A stretch of DNA of 6,226 nucleotides. It comes from an uncultured Collinsella sp. (GTDB lineage Bacteria; Actinomycetota; Coriobacteriia; Coriobacteriales; Coriobacteriaceae). A program made the translations under genes and the position numbers. Shown here in pieces: positions 1-5,858 of the stretch. How positions within the stretch are numbered: the first letter of the stretch is position 1; each line of letters opens with the position of its first letter. The notes under the pieces were generated by a model that searched no databases, was not told where the DNA came from, and worked only from the letters and a program-made list of their open reading frames with translations. The stretch spans positions 1 through 6,226 of the forward strand of contig URNK01000103.1 in assembly GCA_900549195.1 (NCBI GenBank), in the 5' to 3' direction.

Positions 1-43
1 TGAGCGCTAGTCTCGTGGGCTCGGAGATGTGTATAAGAGACAG
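1..43 (+). other. Nextera Read 2 adapter (library artefact), with probable index bases
   Basis: Bases 10..43 match the 34-nt Illumina Nextera Read 2 adapter. They end in the 19-bp Tn5 mosaic end agatgtgtataagagacag (25..43). Bases 1..9 sit where the i7 index lies in a finished library molecule, so tgagcgcta is plausibly the last P7 base plus an 8-nt index; that part is inference. This is synthetic sequence, and genome sequence begins at 44. Translating it gives the familiar artefact peptides MCIRDR (forward) and LLYTSPSPRD (reverse), so any protein reaching into this stretch is false there. Confidence 0.97.
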
Positions 44-45
44 AT

Positions 46-2169
46 GGCCACCTGCGTCGCTATCTGCAGGGCTCGGAGCTCGACTCCGCCATGGACTACC
101 CCTTCCGCGACATGGTCATCGGCTTTTTGATGGGCTACAAGAACGCTTACCAGGCAGCCGAGGATATCGAAACCCTGCGCGAGAACTACCCGCGCGAGGC
201 ACTGGCCTGCGCGCTCAATCTGCTTTCGAGCCACGACCGTCCGCGCATCATCTCGGTGCTCGGCGGTGGCCCCGACGAGTCGCAGCTGCCCGAGAGCGAG
301 CGCAGCAAATGGCGCCTGGACGAGAACTCGATGGGTCTGGCCAAGAGCCGTTTTTGGCTGGCGACGCTCATGCAGATGACCTTCCCGGGCGTACCCTCAA
401 TCTATTACGGCGATGAATACGGCTTGGAGGGCCTCACCGATCCGGGCAACCGCCGTACCCTGCCGACCAAGGACCAACTCCACGACTTCGACACACTGGC
501 CATCGTTAAGAACGCGTCTGCCGTGCGCCGTGCGCTGCCCTTTATGGTCGATGGCGAGATCAAGGCCTTTGCGCTCAACGACGAAGTCTTGGCTTACACC
601 CGCACGGGCAAAGACGGCGAGGCCGCGACGGTTATCATCAACCGCAGTCTGCGCAATTCGCACCGCGTGACGATTCCGGCGCTCGGCGAATGCGCGAGCG
701 ACGTGATCAGCGGTCACGAGTGCGAGATCCACAACGGTACCGTCACGCTCGACCTGTACCCGCTGGGCTCTTCGATCATCTATCACCATGCCGAGAAGCG
801 CCTGCAGGAGCCGCTCGATCATGGCGCGGGCGTTGTGTGCCACATCACCTCGGTGCCGACCGATGACGGCAAGCCCGGCACAATCGGTGCGCCCACGCGT
901 CGCTTTATCGACCATCTGGCCGCTATGGGCATGCGCTACTGGCAAGTCCTGCCCGTCAACCCCACGGACTTCTTCCGCTCCCCCTACGCCGGCCCCTCGG
1001 CCTTTGCAGGCAATATTGATCTGCTACCCGAGAGTCACGAGGAGCTGGCCGCCGACTTTGCTGCATGGAAGGCTCACGGCGGCGAGGATGCCGACCCGCT
1101 GTACACGGCGTTTAAACATCGCAACGCCGACTGGCTCGAGAAGTACTGCGTCTACATGGCCGTTAAGAAGTACTTTGAGGGCGAGTCGCGCCACGATTGG
1201 CCGGCAGATGTCGCGCGCTACAACGAGTATCTGATCGATGACAAGCGCTTCCACGACGAGGCCGAGCTGCAGGCGTACATGCAGTATCGCTTTGACCTTG
1301 CCTGGTGCGAGCTCATGAACTATGCGCACAAGAAGGGCATCGAGGTCATCGGCGATATCCCGATGTATGTCTCGGACGATTCGGCCGACGCGTGGAGCGA
1401 GCCCGAGAACTTCTGGCTGTCCGATACCGGCAAGGCGATTGAGATTTCGGGCGCGCCGCCCGACAACTTTGCGCCCGAGGGCCAGGTGTGGGGCAACCCC
1501 ACCTTCCGATGGGATCGCATGAAGGAGAACGGCTATCGCTGGTGGCTCGACCGCCTGCGCCGTGCGTTTTCGCTCTACGACCGCGTGCGCCTGGACCACT
1601 TCCTGGGCTTCCACAGCTACTTTAGCATTCCCGCCGGTAAGGCCTGTGCCGACGGCCGCTGGCTGGCAGGCCCGGGCAAGGACCTGTTCCAGACCGCCTA
1701 TGAAGAGCTGGGTCCGCTCAACTTTATCGCCGAGGACCTGGGTTACCTGACGCCCGGCGTTCGCGCCATGGCTTCGACCTGCGGCTTCCCCGGCATGGAC
1801 GTGCTGGAGTTTAGCGACTACGACGTTCGTTGCGGAATTCACCCCACACCGGGAAAGATCCTGTACACCTCGACGCACGACACCTCGACACTTGCCGGCT
1901 GGTGCACGCGCTCCTTTGCAGGCGGCGATGAGCCGAGCGGCATTACATTGGCAAGCGAGCTCATGGGCAATGCCCTGGCAAGCGGTGCACCGCTCGTGAT
2001 GATGCCGCTGCAGGACGTGCTGGGACTGGGCGACGATGCACGTATGAACGTGCCGGGTGTAGCCACAGGCAACTGGACATGGCAGGCTGACGAGGCCGAC
2101 GTTGCTGCAGCCGAGGAGAAAACTGCGAAGCTCCTGCGCAACACTCATAGATTCTGGGGCGAAGCGTGA
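46..2169 (+). CDS. malQ: GH13-GH77 fusion: alpha-amylase-family C-terminal part plus 4-alpha-glucanotransferase (5' truncated)
   Basis: This is the last 707 residues of a larger bifunctional enzyme of starch, glycogen or maltodextrin breakdown, probably cytoplasmic. Residues 1 to about 250 are the end of a GH13 (neopullulanase/maltodextrin glucosidase-like) domain: GHLRRYLQG, then MDYPFRD, SHDRPRI (third catalytic Asp, D64), FPGVPSIYYGDEYG and a beta-sandwich. The GH13 nucleophile and acid/base lie in the missing part. Residues about 260 to 707 are a complete GH77 amylomaltase that transfers alpha-1,4-glucan segments. It shows RYWQVLPVNPT, SPYAGPSAFAGN, nucleophile D517 in RLDHFLG, acid/base E563 in IAEDLG, D612 in STHDTST, and ARMNVPG. 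At about 450 residues it is slightly shorter than the ~500-residue bacterial amylomaltases. The frame is open from the adapter junction to TGA with no break, so the fusion is real in this assembly. The ATG at 91 is an internal methionine; the true start is off the window. A hairpin terminator follows. The exact GH13 substrate cannot be decided. Confidence 0.93.
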   Translation, partial: GHLRRYLQGSELDSAMDYPFRDMVIGFLMGYKNAYQAAEDIETLRENYPREALACALNLLSSHDRPRIISVLGGGPDESQLPESERSKWRLDENSMGLAKSRFWLATLMQMTFPGVPSIYYGDEYGLEGLTDPGNRRTLPTKDQLHDFDTLAIVKNASAVRRALPFMVDGEIKAFALNDEVLAYTRTGKDGEAATVIINRSLRNSHRVTIPALGECASDVISGHECEIHNGTVTLDLYPLGSSIIYHHAEKRLQEPLDHGAGVVCHITSVPTDDGKPGTIGAPTRRFIDHLAAMGMRYWQVLPVNPTDFFRSPYAGPSAFAGNIDLLPESHEELAADFAAWKAHGGEDADPLYTAFKHRNADWLEKYCVYMAVKKYFEGESRHDWPADVARYNEYLIDDKRFHDEAELQAYMQYRFDLAWCELMNYAHKKGIEVIGDIPMYVSDDSADAWSEPENFWLSDTGKAIEISGAPPDNFAPEGQVWGNPTFRWDRMKENGYRWWLDRLRRAFSLYDRVRLDHFLGFHSYFSIPAGKACADGRWLAGPGKDLFQTAYEELGPLNFIAEDLGYLTPGVRAMASTCGFPGMDVLEFSDYDVRCGIHPTPGKILYTSTHDTSTLAGWCTRSFAGGDEPSGITLASELMGNALASGAPLVMMPLQDVLGLGDDARMNVPGVATGNWTWQADEADVAAAEEKTAKLLRNTHRFWGEA

Positions 2170-2213
2170 TAAAACCCCCGATATAGGGTACAGTTACAGC
2201 TGTTTGAATTTTT

Positions 2214-2240
2214 GCGGGCAGAGCGATCTGCCCGCTTTGT
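2214..2240 (+). terminator. Hairpin terminator after the GH13-GH77 gene
   Basis: A perfect 9-bp GC-rich stem (gcgggcaga at 2214..2222, tctgcccgc at 2227..2235) with a 4-nt loop lies 45 nt after the stop of the fusion gene. The T tract is short (tttgtg), so termination may be partial. The hairpin ends only about 9 nt before the Shine-Dalgarno of the fmdB-type gene. It could therefore also be a 5'-UTR structure if transcription reads through. Confidence 0.6.
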
Positions 2241-2257
2241 GCTGAAAAGGAAGTATT

Positions 2258-2494
2258 ATGGCGCGCTACGATTACAAGTGCACGAGCTGCGGCAACGTGT
2301 TTGAGGTTGAGCACCCCATGTCCGAGACGCCCGAGGTCGTATGCCCTAGCTGCGGTGCCCCGGCATCCAAGACGTTCTCGGCCAGCGGCATTAAGTTCGA
2401 AGGCAGCGGTTTCTACAACACCGACCAGCGAAGCGGTGGTTCCAGCACCAACGCCACCAGCGGCTGCTGCGCCAACTGCCCGCATAGCCACTAG
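2258..2494 (+). CDS. FmdB family zinc-ribbon protein
   Basis: The 78-residue protein opens with MARYDYKCTSCG, the signature of the FmdB/CxxC_CxxC_SSSS zinc-ribbon family. Two CxxC pairs (C8/C11 and C29/C32) should bind one zinc ion. Next comes the family's typical KFEGSGFYNTD segment (46-56) and a Ser/Gly-rich tail ending in the Cys/His cluster CCANCPHSH (70-78), which could bind a second metal. The family was named for a putative regulator of formamidase genes, but no general biochemical role is established. The start is backed by aaaagg (2245..2250) 7 nt upstream of ATG. It lies 88 nt after the GH13-GH77 gene on the same strand, separated by a hairpin, and has its own strong terminator. A link to the sugar enzyme is not implied. 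Confidence 0.92.
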   Translation: MARYDYKCTSCGNVFEVEHPMSETPEVVCPSCGAPASKTFSASGIKFEGSGFYNTDQRSGGSSTNATSGCCANCPHSH

Positions 2495-2499
2495 GAACC

Positions 2500-2537
2500 A
2501 AACAGCCCCGCGACCGACATCGATCGCGGGGCTGTTT
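2500..2537. terminator. Strong intrinsic terminator, probably bidirectional, between convergent genes
   Basis: A perfect 14-bp stem (aaacagccccgcga at 2500..2513, tcgcggggctgttt at 2524..2537) with a 10-nt loop begins 5 nt after the fmdB-type stop codon. On the plus strand it runs into tgtttcttt. On the minus strand it runs into tgtttggttcct. It is well placed to end fmdB transcripts. It may also stop rsmB transcripts from the other side. Confidence 0.88.
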
Positions 2538-2561
2538 CTTTGCGCTATAGGTGGCTCTATG

Positions 2562-2628
2562 AGTTGCGGTGAAATAAGGACTTTTTGGCGGGTAGATGCC
2601 GCTATTCAATCCCTATTTCAACGCAACT
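2562..2628. repeat. Imperfect 19-bp palindrome with inner hairpin (REP-like candidate)
   Basis: Arms 2562..2580 and 2610..2628 pair over 19 positions with two mismatches. One mismatch (2577/2613) becomes a G-U wobble in minus-strand RNA. The 29-nt loop holds a 4-bp inner stem, gcgg/ccgc (2588..2591 with 2599..2602). It starts 6 nt after the rsmB stop. Neither strand has a T tract right after the stem, so it does not look like a standard terminator. The size, the imperfect arms and the position in a convergent gap fit a repetitive extragenic palindrome. Copy number cannot be seen from one window. Confidence 0.6.
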
Positions 2629-2634
2629 TAGTAG

Positions 2635-4035
2635 TTACTTGCGAATCAGGCGGGCGCAGAAGTGGCCGTCGTAGGAGTCGGCGTTTACCGGCACGCTTTG
2701 GAAGAGGCCTTGATCGTTCTGGCGTACGGATACGAGTTTCTTGGCCTGATCGAACTCAGGGAGTTGCAGAATCTGCGCCTCGGAGAGCGGTGCGACGCTA
2801 AAGTCGGCGCCCTCGGAAGAGGCCAGGAAGGCATCCACGACCTGCGTGTTCTCTTCATCAAAAACCGAGCAGGTGGCATAGATGAGCTCTCCGCCGGCGG
2901 CCACGCGCGCAGAAGCCTCCTTAAGCATCGTCAGCTGAAGCTTGGGTAACTCGGTCGTCACATCATTCTCGGTTAGGCGCCACGGGATCTCAGGATGACG
3001 GCGCATGGTGCCGGTGCCCGAGCACGGCGCATCGATAAAGACCGTGTCGAACTTAACCGGCTCTCCAAGCATGGCATCAAACGATGTGAGCACCTCATCA
3101 AGCTCACAGGCATCACCCGAAACCGTACGAACGCCCTGAATACCGGCCTTATGCAGGCGAGCGAGATTCAGATCGCACTTGCGGTCATGAAGATCAAGTG
3201 CCGTATGCTGACGCTCATAGCCGGCGCGCTTAGCCTGGCACATCATCACATAGGTCTTGGTACCGCGACCGGCACCAATCTCAAGGCAGCATCCAGGGCG
3301 CGTGGCAGCCGTGGCGATAAGCTGCGCGTTGAGATCAGACGCCACCGCGGCAGCACGCTCAAACACACCCGAAGCAACGGTAACCTGGGCATCAACCGGG
3401 GCATGGCAGCCCGGGAAGACAGGCGCGACGAGCTGTGAGATATACGGATCGGGCTTGTTCGCAAAGGCGTTCTCATGCAGGGCCAGAGGCGCGGGGGCCA
3501 GATTGCCAGCAAAGTTGAGCGCACCCTCTGGGGTATCGAACGAGGCCATAATACGAGCGCAAAGCCAACGCGGCAGACCCATCAGGCGCGACAGACGAAC
3601 CAAGCGTCGCTCAGACTCATCTACATCGGACGCAGTGGCAAAGTTCTCAACGTTGTCCGCGACCTTATGGAGCACGGCATTGGCCAAACCGGCGGCAGAC
3701 TTAGCTCCGCTGCGCACCAGCTCAACGCCCTGACTCACCGCAACGCGGCCAGGCGTATGCAGATAGAGCATCTCGAAGGCCGAGATGCGAAGCGCCATGC
3801 GAACACGCGGCGCGACCTTTTTGGGCTTATCGAGAAACTGATCGAGCAGTTCATCCAAAATACCCTGTGTGGCGGCAACACCGAGCGCCAAGCGAGCGGC
3901 AAACGCGGAATCGCGTTGATCAATGGCCTTGGCAGAAGCACGGGAAGACAACACGTCGCGTGCATACATACCGCGGCGATCGGCCTCCATCAATACATCG
4001 AGCGCAAGCTTGCGCGCGGGTGACAGCTTGCTCAT
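2635..4035 (-). CDS. rsmB: 16S rRNA (cytosine-C5)-methyltransferase RsmB (Fmu/Sun)
   Basis: The 466-residue protein transfers a methyl group from S-adenosylmethionine to C5 of a cytosine in 16S rRNA (C967 in E. coli). Residues about 5-130 form the NusB-like RNA-binding domain (SPARKLALDVL, QRDSAFAARLALGV, VAVSQGVELVRSG). The Rossmann methyltransferase domain follows: SAM-binding motif I EIGAGRGTKT (252-261), motif IV FIDAPCSGTGTMRRHPE with C338, and motif VI YATCSVFDEEN with C389. In this family the TC cysteine is the nucleophile and the PC cysteine helps release product. The C-terminus ends in the usual DGHFCARLIRK. Motif I has AGRGTK in place of the common AAPGGK. The start at 4035 is chosen because its ATG overlaps the fmt stop as ATGA, which implies translational coupling. 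An ATG 15 nt further up would add MGCFV, which is not part of the family. The length is typical. Confidence 0.95.
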   Translation of the reverse strand: MSKLSPARKLALDVLMEADRRGMYARDVLSSRASAKAIDQRDSAFAARLALGVAATQGILDELLDQFLDKPKKVAPRVRMALRISAFEMLYLHTPGRVAVSQGVELVRSGAKSAAGLANAVLHKVADNVENFATASDVDESERRLVRLSRLMGLPRWLCARIMASFDTPEGALNFAGNLAPAPLALHENAFANKPDPYISQLVAPVFPGCHAPVDAQVTVASGVFERAAAVASDLNAQLIATAATRPGCCLEIGAGRGTKTYVMMCQAKRAGYERQHTALDLHDRKCDLNLARLHKAGIQGVRTVSGDACELDEVLTSFDAMLGEPVKFDTVFIDAPCSGTGTMRRHPEIPWRLTENDVTTELPKLQLTMLKEASARVAAGGELIYATCSVFDEENTQVVDAFLASSEGADFSVAPLSEAQILQLPEFDQAKKLVSVRQNDQGLFQSVPVNADSYDGHFCARLIRK

Positions 4036-4952
4036 GACAAAACACCCCACGAAAGATCGGCGCCCTGCAGGCCAGCAGCCCAGGCAGAAGCAGACATAGC
4101 ACGCTTGCCATCGGGCTTAACCTCGAGCAATTCAACCGAGCCATCGGAAAGACCAAGGTAAACACGCTTGTTCTTAACGTCAACGGCGCCCTCGTCAAGC
4201 GAGACATCGGCCGGTGCAGCATCGAGCACGCGCACGGTCTTGCCGGCAATCACGCATCGGGCAGGCGCGGTATCGGACGAGGCCAGCACATGACGCACGC
4301 AATTGAGCGCCCCCATCTGCGGATCAAGACGCATCTCCTGCTTAGAAATCTTGGCGGCATGGGTAACAAGCGACTCATCCTGCTCAGTCCACACGGCGGT
4401 GCCATCGGAAAGCGAAGGAAGCGTATCGGCAAGCAATTTACCGCCAAGCTCAGCAAGCTCCATGGTCAGCGCCTCAGCATGCTTACCGGCAACCGACGTG
4501 GAAGCCTGAGCACAATAAGCGCCAGTATCCACGCCATGCCCGATGCGCATGATAGAAACGCCAGCAACCTCGTCACCAGCGAGAATCGCACGCTGAATAG
4601 GAGCAGCCCCACGCCAACGAGGCAGCAAGGACGCATGAACATTCACAATGCCGAGCGGCGCCATATGCAGCACCTCATCGGGCAAAATGCACCCATAAGC
4701 AGCCACGCAGAAAATGTCAGCCTGGACAGCCTGAAGCGCCTCAACAACCTCAGGCGTCATACGATTGGCCTCAACAACCGGCAACCCCAACTCAAGCGCC
4801 TTAGCCTTAACAGGAGACGGCTCCAACTTTTTACCACGCCCACGAACAGCATCGGGACGAGTAACAACAAGTGCAATCTCGTTCCCAGCCTCAACAAGCG
4901 AAGTCAACGAAGGCACAGCAAAATCAGGCGTACCCATAAACACAATACGCAT
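4032..4952 (-). CDS. fmt: Methionyl-tRNA formyltransferase
   Basis: The 306-residue cytoplasmic enzyme transfers a formyl group from 10-formyl-tetrahydrofolate to Met on initiator tRNA, enabling bacterial translation start. It opens with the canonical MRIVFMGTPDFAVPSL. The catalytic triad N104, H106 and D142 sits in NVHASLLPRWRGAAPIQ and HGVDTG, matching N106/H108/D144 of E. coli Fmt. Residues about 205-306 are the C-terminal tRNA-binding domain. The frame stays open for 38 more codons upstream, but the start at 4952 fits the family exactly and has gagaggag upstream. It overlaps rsmB by 4 nt. def, its partner in the formyl cycle, is upstream but 363 bp away instead of adjacent. Codon choice is odd: in the first 70 codons about 37 end in T and only 3 in C, unlike def and the GH13-GH77 gene, which favour C. 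Confidence 0.96.
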   Translation of the reverse strand: MRIVFMGTPDFAVPSLTSLVEAGNEIALVVTRPDAVRGRGKKLEPSPVKAKALELGLPVVEANRMTPEVVEALQAVQADIFCVAAYGCILPDEVLHMAPLGIVNVHASLLPRWRGAAPIQRAILAGDEVAGVSIMRIGHGVDTGAYCAQASTSVAGKHAEALTMELAELGGKLLADTLPSLSDGTAVWTEQDESLVTHAAKISKQEMRLDPQMGALNCVRHVLASSDTAPARCVIAGKTVRVLDAAPADVSLDEGAVDVKNKRVYLGLSDGSVELLEVKPDGKRAMSASAWAAGLQGADLSWGVLS

Positions 4953-4962
4953 AAAAGATAGT

Positions 4963-4970
4963 CTCCTCTC
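4963..4970 (-). promoter_or_regulatory. Shine-Dalgarno of fmt
   Basis: Minus-strand gagaggag lies 10 nt before the ATG at 4952. It supports the short, family-consistent fmt start over the ATG at 5066, which would add a hydrophobic 38-residue extension. Confidence 0.7.
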
Positions 4971-5057
4971 AACCAAAGCCGAGACGGCTACAAATAACAG
5001 CGGAAAGCCAAGTACCCAGCTCATCCGCAATAACAATTCAACAAGAACAAATATACC

Positions 5058-5093
5058 CAAAACCAAAGAAAGAGCCGCAATAAAAGCAGCTCT
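5058..5093 (-). terminator. Intrinsic terminator on the minus strand between def and fmt
   Basis: In minus-strand RNA, agagctgc (5093..5086) pairs with gcggctct (5078..5071) as an 8-bp stem with one G-U pair. The 7-nt loop is uuuuauu. A U-rich run, ttctttggtttt (5070..5059), follows directly. The order stem then U tract fits a Rho-independent terminator for the priA-def transcript. It would separate that transcript from fmt-rsmB. The stem is modest, so some read-through is likely. Confidence 0.6.
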
Positions 5094-5170
5094 CTCTCAA
5101 CAAAGACTATCAGCGAAGACGCCCATCCCTGGCCCGACGGCACCCGGGCGAAGAGGAGCACGAAAACGCA

Positions 5171-5307
5171 GTCCCCTTCCGCCGCAGGGCTTAGGTTATT
5201 GCTCCACGCGCAGTTCCGCACGAGCCGAAGAGCACTTAATGTGCTCTTCGTGCGAGCAGGACTGTTTGAGCATGGAGCAAAACCTAAGCCCTGCGGCGGA
5301 AGGGGAC
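5171..5307. repeat. 137-bp palindromic element with perfect 27-bp inverted arms and nested hairpin
   Basis: The outer arms 5171..5197 and 5281..5307 are perfect reverse complements over 27 bp, beginning gtccccttccgccgcaggg. After a one-base bulge (5198) the pairing continues 8 bp (5199..5206 with 5273..5280). The centre holds a perfect 10-bp hairpin, cgaagagcac/gtgctcttcg (5226..5235, 5241..5250), with loop ttaat and a further 4-bp step (5217..5220 with 5251..5254). The right arm ends 8 bp before the def stop codon. The element encodes nothing recognisable. It could be a MITE/BIME-type non-autonomous repeat, an inverted duplication, or an RNA structure that protects or ends def mRNA. No clear target-site duplication flanks it. 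Confidence 0.85.
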
Positions 5308-5315
5308 GGTGGGAC

Positions 5316-5852
5316 TTACTCCGTCTCGCCCGGTCGAGCGCCGCGGGCTAGGGCGTCCTGGTACTCCTTGACTGCCTTGATCCTCTGCATCGGCTTGAGT
5401 CGCTCGAACATGGTATTGCCGTGCAGGTGATCGATCTCGTGCTGCAGGCACACGCAGAACAGGTCGCCTGTGGCCTCATAGCGAATCAGGTTGGCATCCA
5501 GGTCATACGCCTCGACGACAACGTGATCGGGACGCTCGATCTCGCAGCTAATGCCGGGGATGGAAAGGCAGCCCTCGCTAAACGGCACCAAATGGTCACT
5601 CTGCTCGACAATGACGGGGTTGATGAGCACGTACGGGTCGTAATCGTTCTTGTCGCTGTAGTCGCAGTCGATGGTGACGAGCTGAATGAGCTCACCGATC
5701 TGCGGGGCGGCCAGGCCGCAACCGCCGTTGTCGAACATCATCTTCTTCATCTTCTCGGCAAGCGCCTCAATCGCCGGGGTGATCTCCTCGATGACGGCGC
5801 ACTCCTGGCGCAGACGAGGGTCGGGCGACAGTACGATTCCGTTGGCTTCCAT
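5316..5852 (-). CDS. def: Peptide deformylase
   Basis: The 178-residue cytoplasmic metalloenzyme removes the N-formyl group from nascent proteins at the ribosome exit. All three family motifs are intact. With the start at 5852, motif 1 GCGLAAPQ is at 44-51, motif 2 EGCLS carries metal ligand C95, and motif 3 QHEIDH carries ligands H138 and H142 and catalytic E139. Length is normal for bacterial Def. There are two possible ATGs, at 5858 and 5852. The Shine-Dalgarno gaaagg touches the first but sits 6 nt from the second, so 5852 is preferred; using 5858 would add only Met-Ala. The upstream ATG is 12 nt after the priA stop, consistent with one transcript. Downstream come the 137-bp palindrome and a terminator instead of fmt directly. 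Confidence 0.96.
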   Translation of the reverse strand: MEANGIVLSPDPRLRQECAVIEEITPAIEALAEKMKKMMFDNGGCGLAAPQIGELIQLVTIDCDYSDKNDYDPYVLINPVIVEQSDHLVPFSEGCLSIPGISCEIERPDHVVVEAYDLDANLIRYEATGDLFCVCLQHEIDHLHGNTMFERLKPMQRIKAVKEYQDALARGARPGETE

Positions 5853-5858
5853 GGCCAT

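Larger units (their letters stand above)
4953..5315. other. def-fmt intergenic region (363 bp, no gene)
   Basis: Read on the minus strand, which is the direction of transcription, the spacer holds in order: a short link after the def stop, the 137-bp palindromic element (5171..5307), about 77 bp with weak resemblance to the def 3' end, an intrinsic terminator (5071..5093), a T/G-rich stretch of about 100 bp, and the fmt Shine-Dalgarno. Reading frames that cross it give only low-complexity hydrophobic or compositional peptides. If the terminator works, fmt-rsmB need their own promoter in 4970..5070. I could not identify convincing -35/-10 boxes there. Confidence 0.75.

Noticed and set aside
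7..234. A minus-strand open frame ending LLYTSPSPRD
   Set aside because: The C-terminal residues are encoded by the Nextera adapter and the rest is antisense to the GH13 domain.
15..416. A plus-strand open frame starting MGSEMCIRDR
   Set aside because: Its start and first codons are adapter sequence, and the rest overlaps the GH13 gene in another frame.
397..945. A 182-codon minus-strand open frame opposite the GH13/GH77 junction
   Set aside because: It is a compositional shadow of the sense gene, with no domain or ribosome site supporting it.
1024..2148. A 374-codon open frame on the minus strand opposite the GH77 domain
   Set aside because: It lies entirely antisense to a well-supported enzyme, its product has no recognisable domain, and long antisense frames are expected opposite GC-rich codons.
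2169..2257. A promoter for the fmdB-type gene around gatataggg (2180..2188)
   Set aside because: A TATAGG-like -10 can be drawn, but no credible -35 box at proper spacing was found.
4290..4961. A 223-codon plus-strand open frame opposite fmt
   Set aside because: It is antisense to a clear fmt gene. Its Asn/Thr/Arg-rich product reflects fmt's T/G-ending codons read backwards.
4953..5066. A 38-residue hydrophobic N-terminal extension of Fmt, resembling a membrane segment
   Set aside because: Fmt is cytosolic and its family start is at 4952 with a Shine-Dalgarno. The extension is only T-rich intergenic DNA that happens to lack stops.
5021..5221. A 66-residue hydrophobic small protein on the minus strand in the def-fmt spacer
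   Set aside because: The hydrophobicity comes from T-rich composition, the frame crosses a palindrome arm and a terminator hairpin, and no ribosome site is seen.
5171..5307. The palindrome as a full insertion sequence or CRISPR unit
   Set aside because: There is no transposase frame, no regular spacer-repeat pattern, and the flanks (aacgca and ggtggg) are not a direct target duplication. It is kept only as a non-coding palindromic element.
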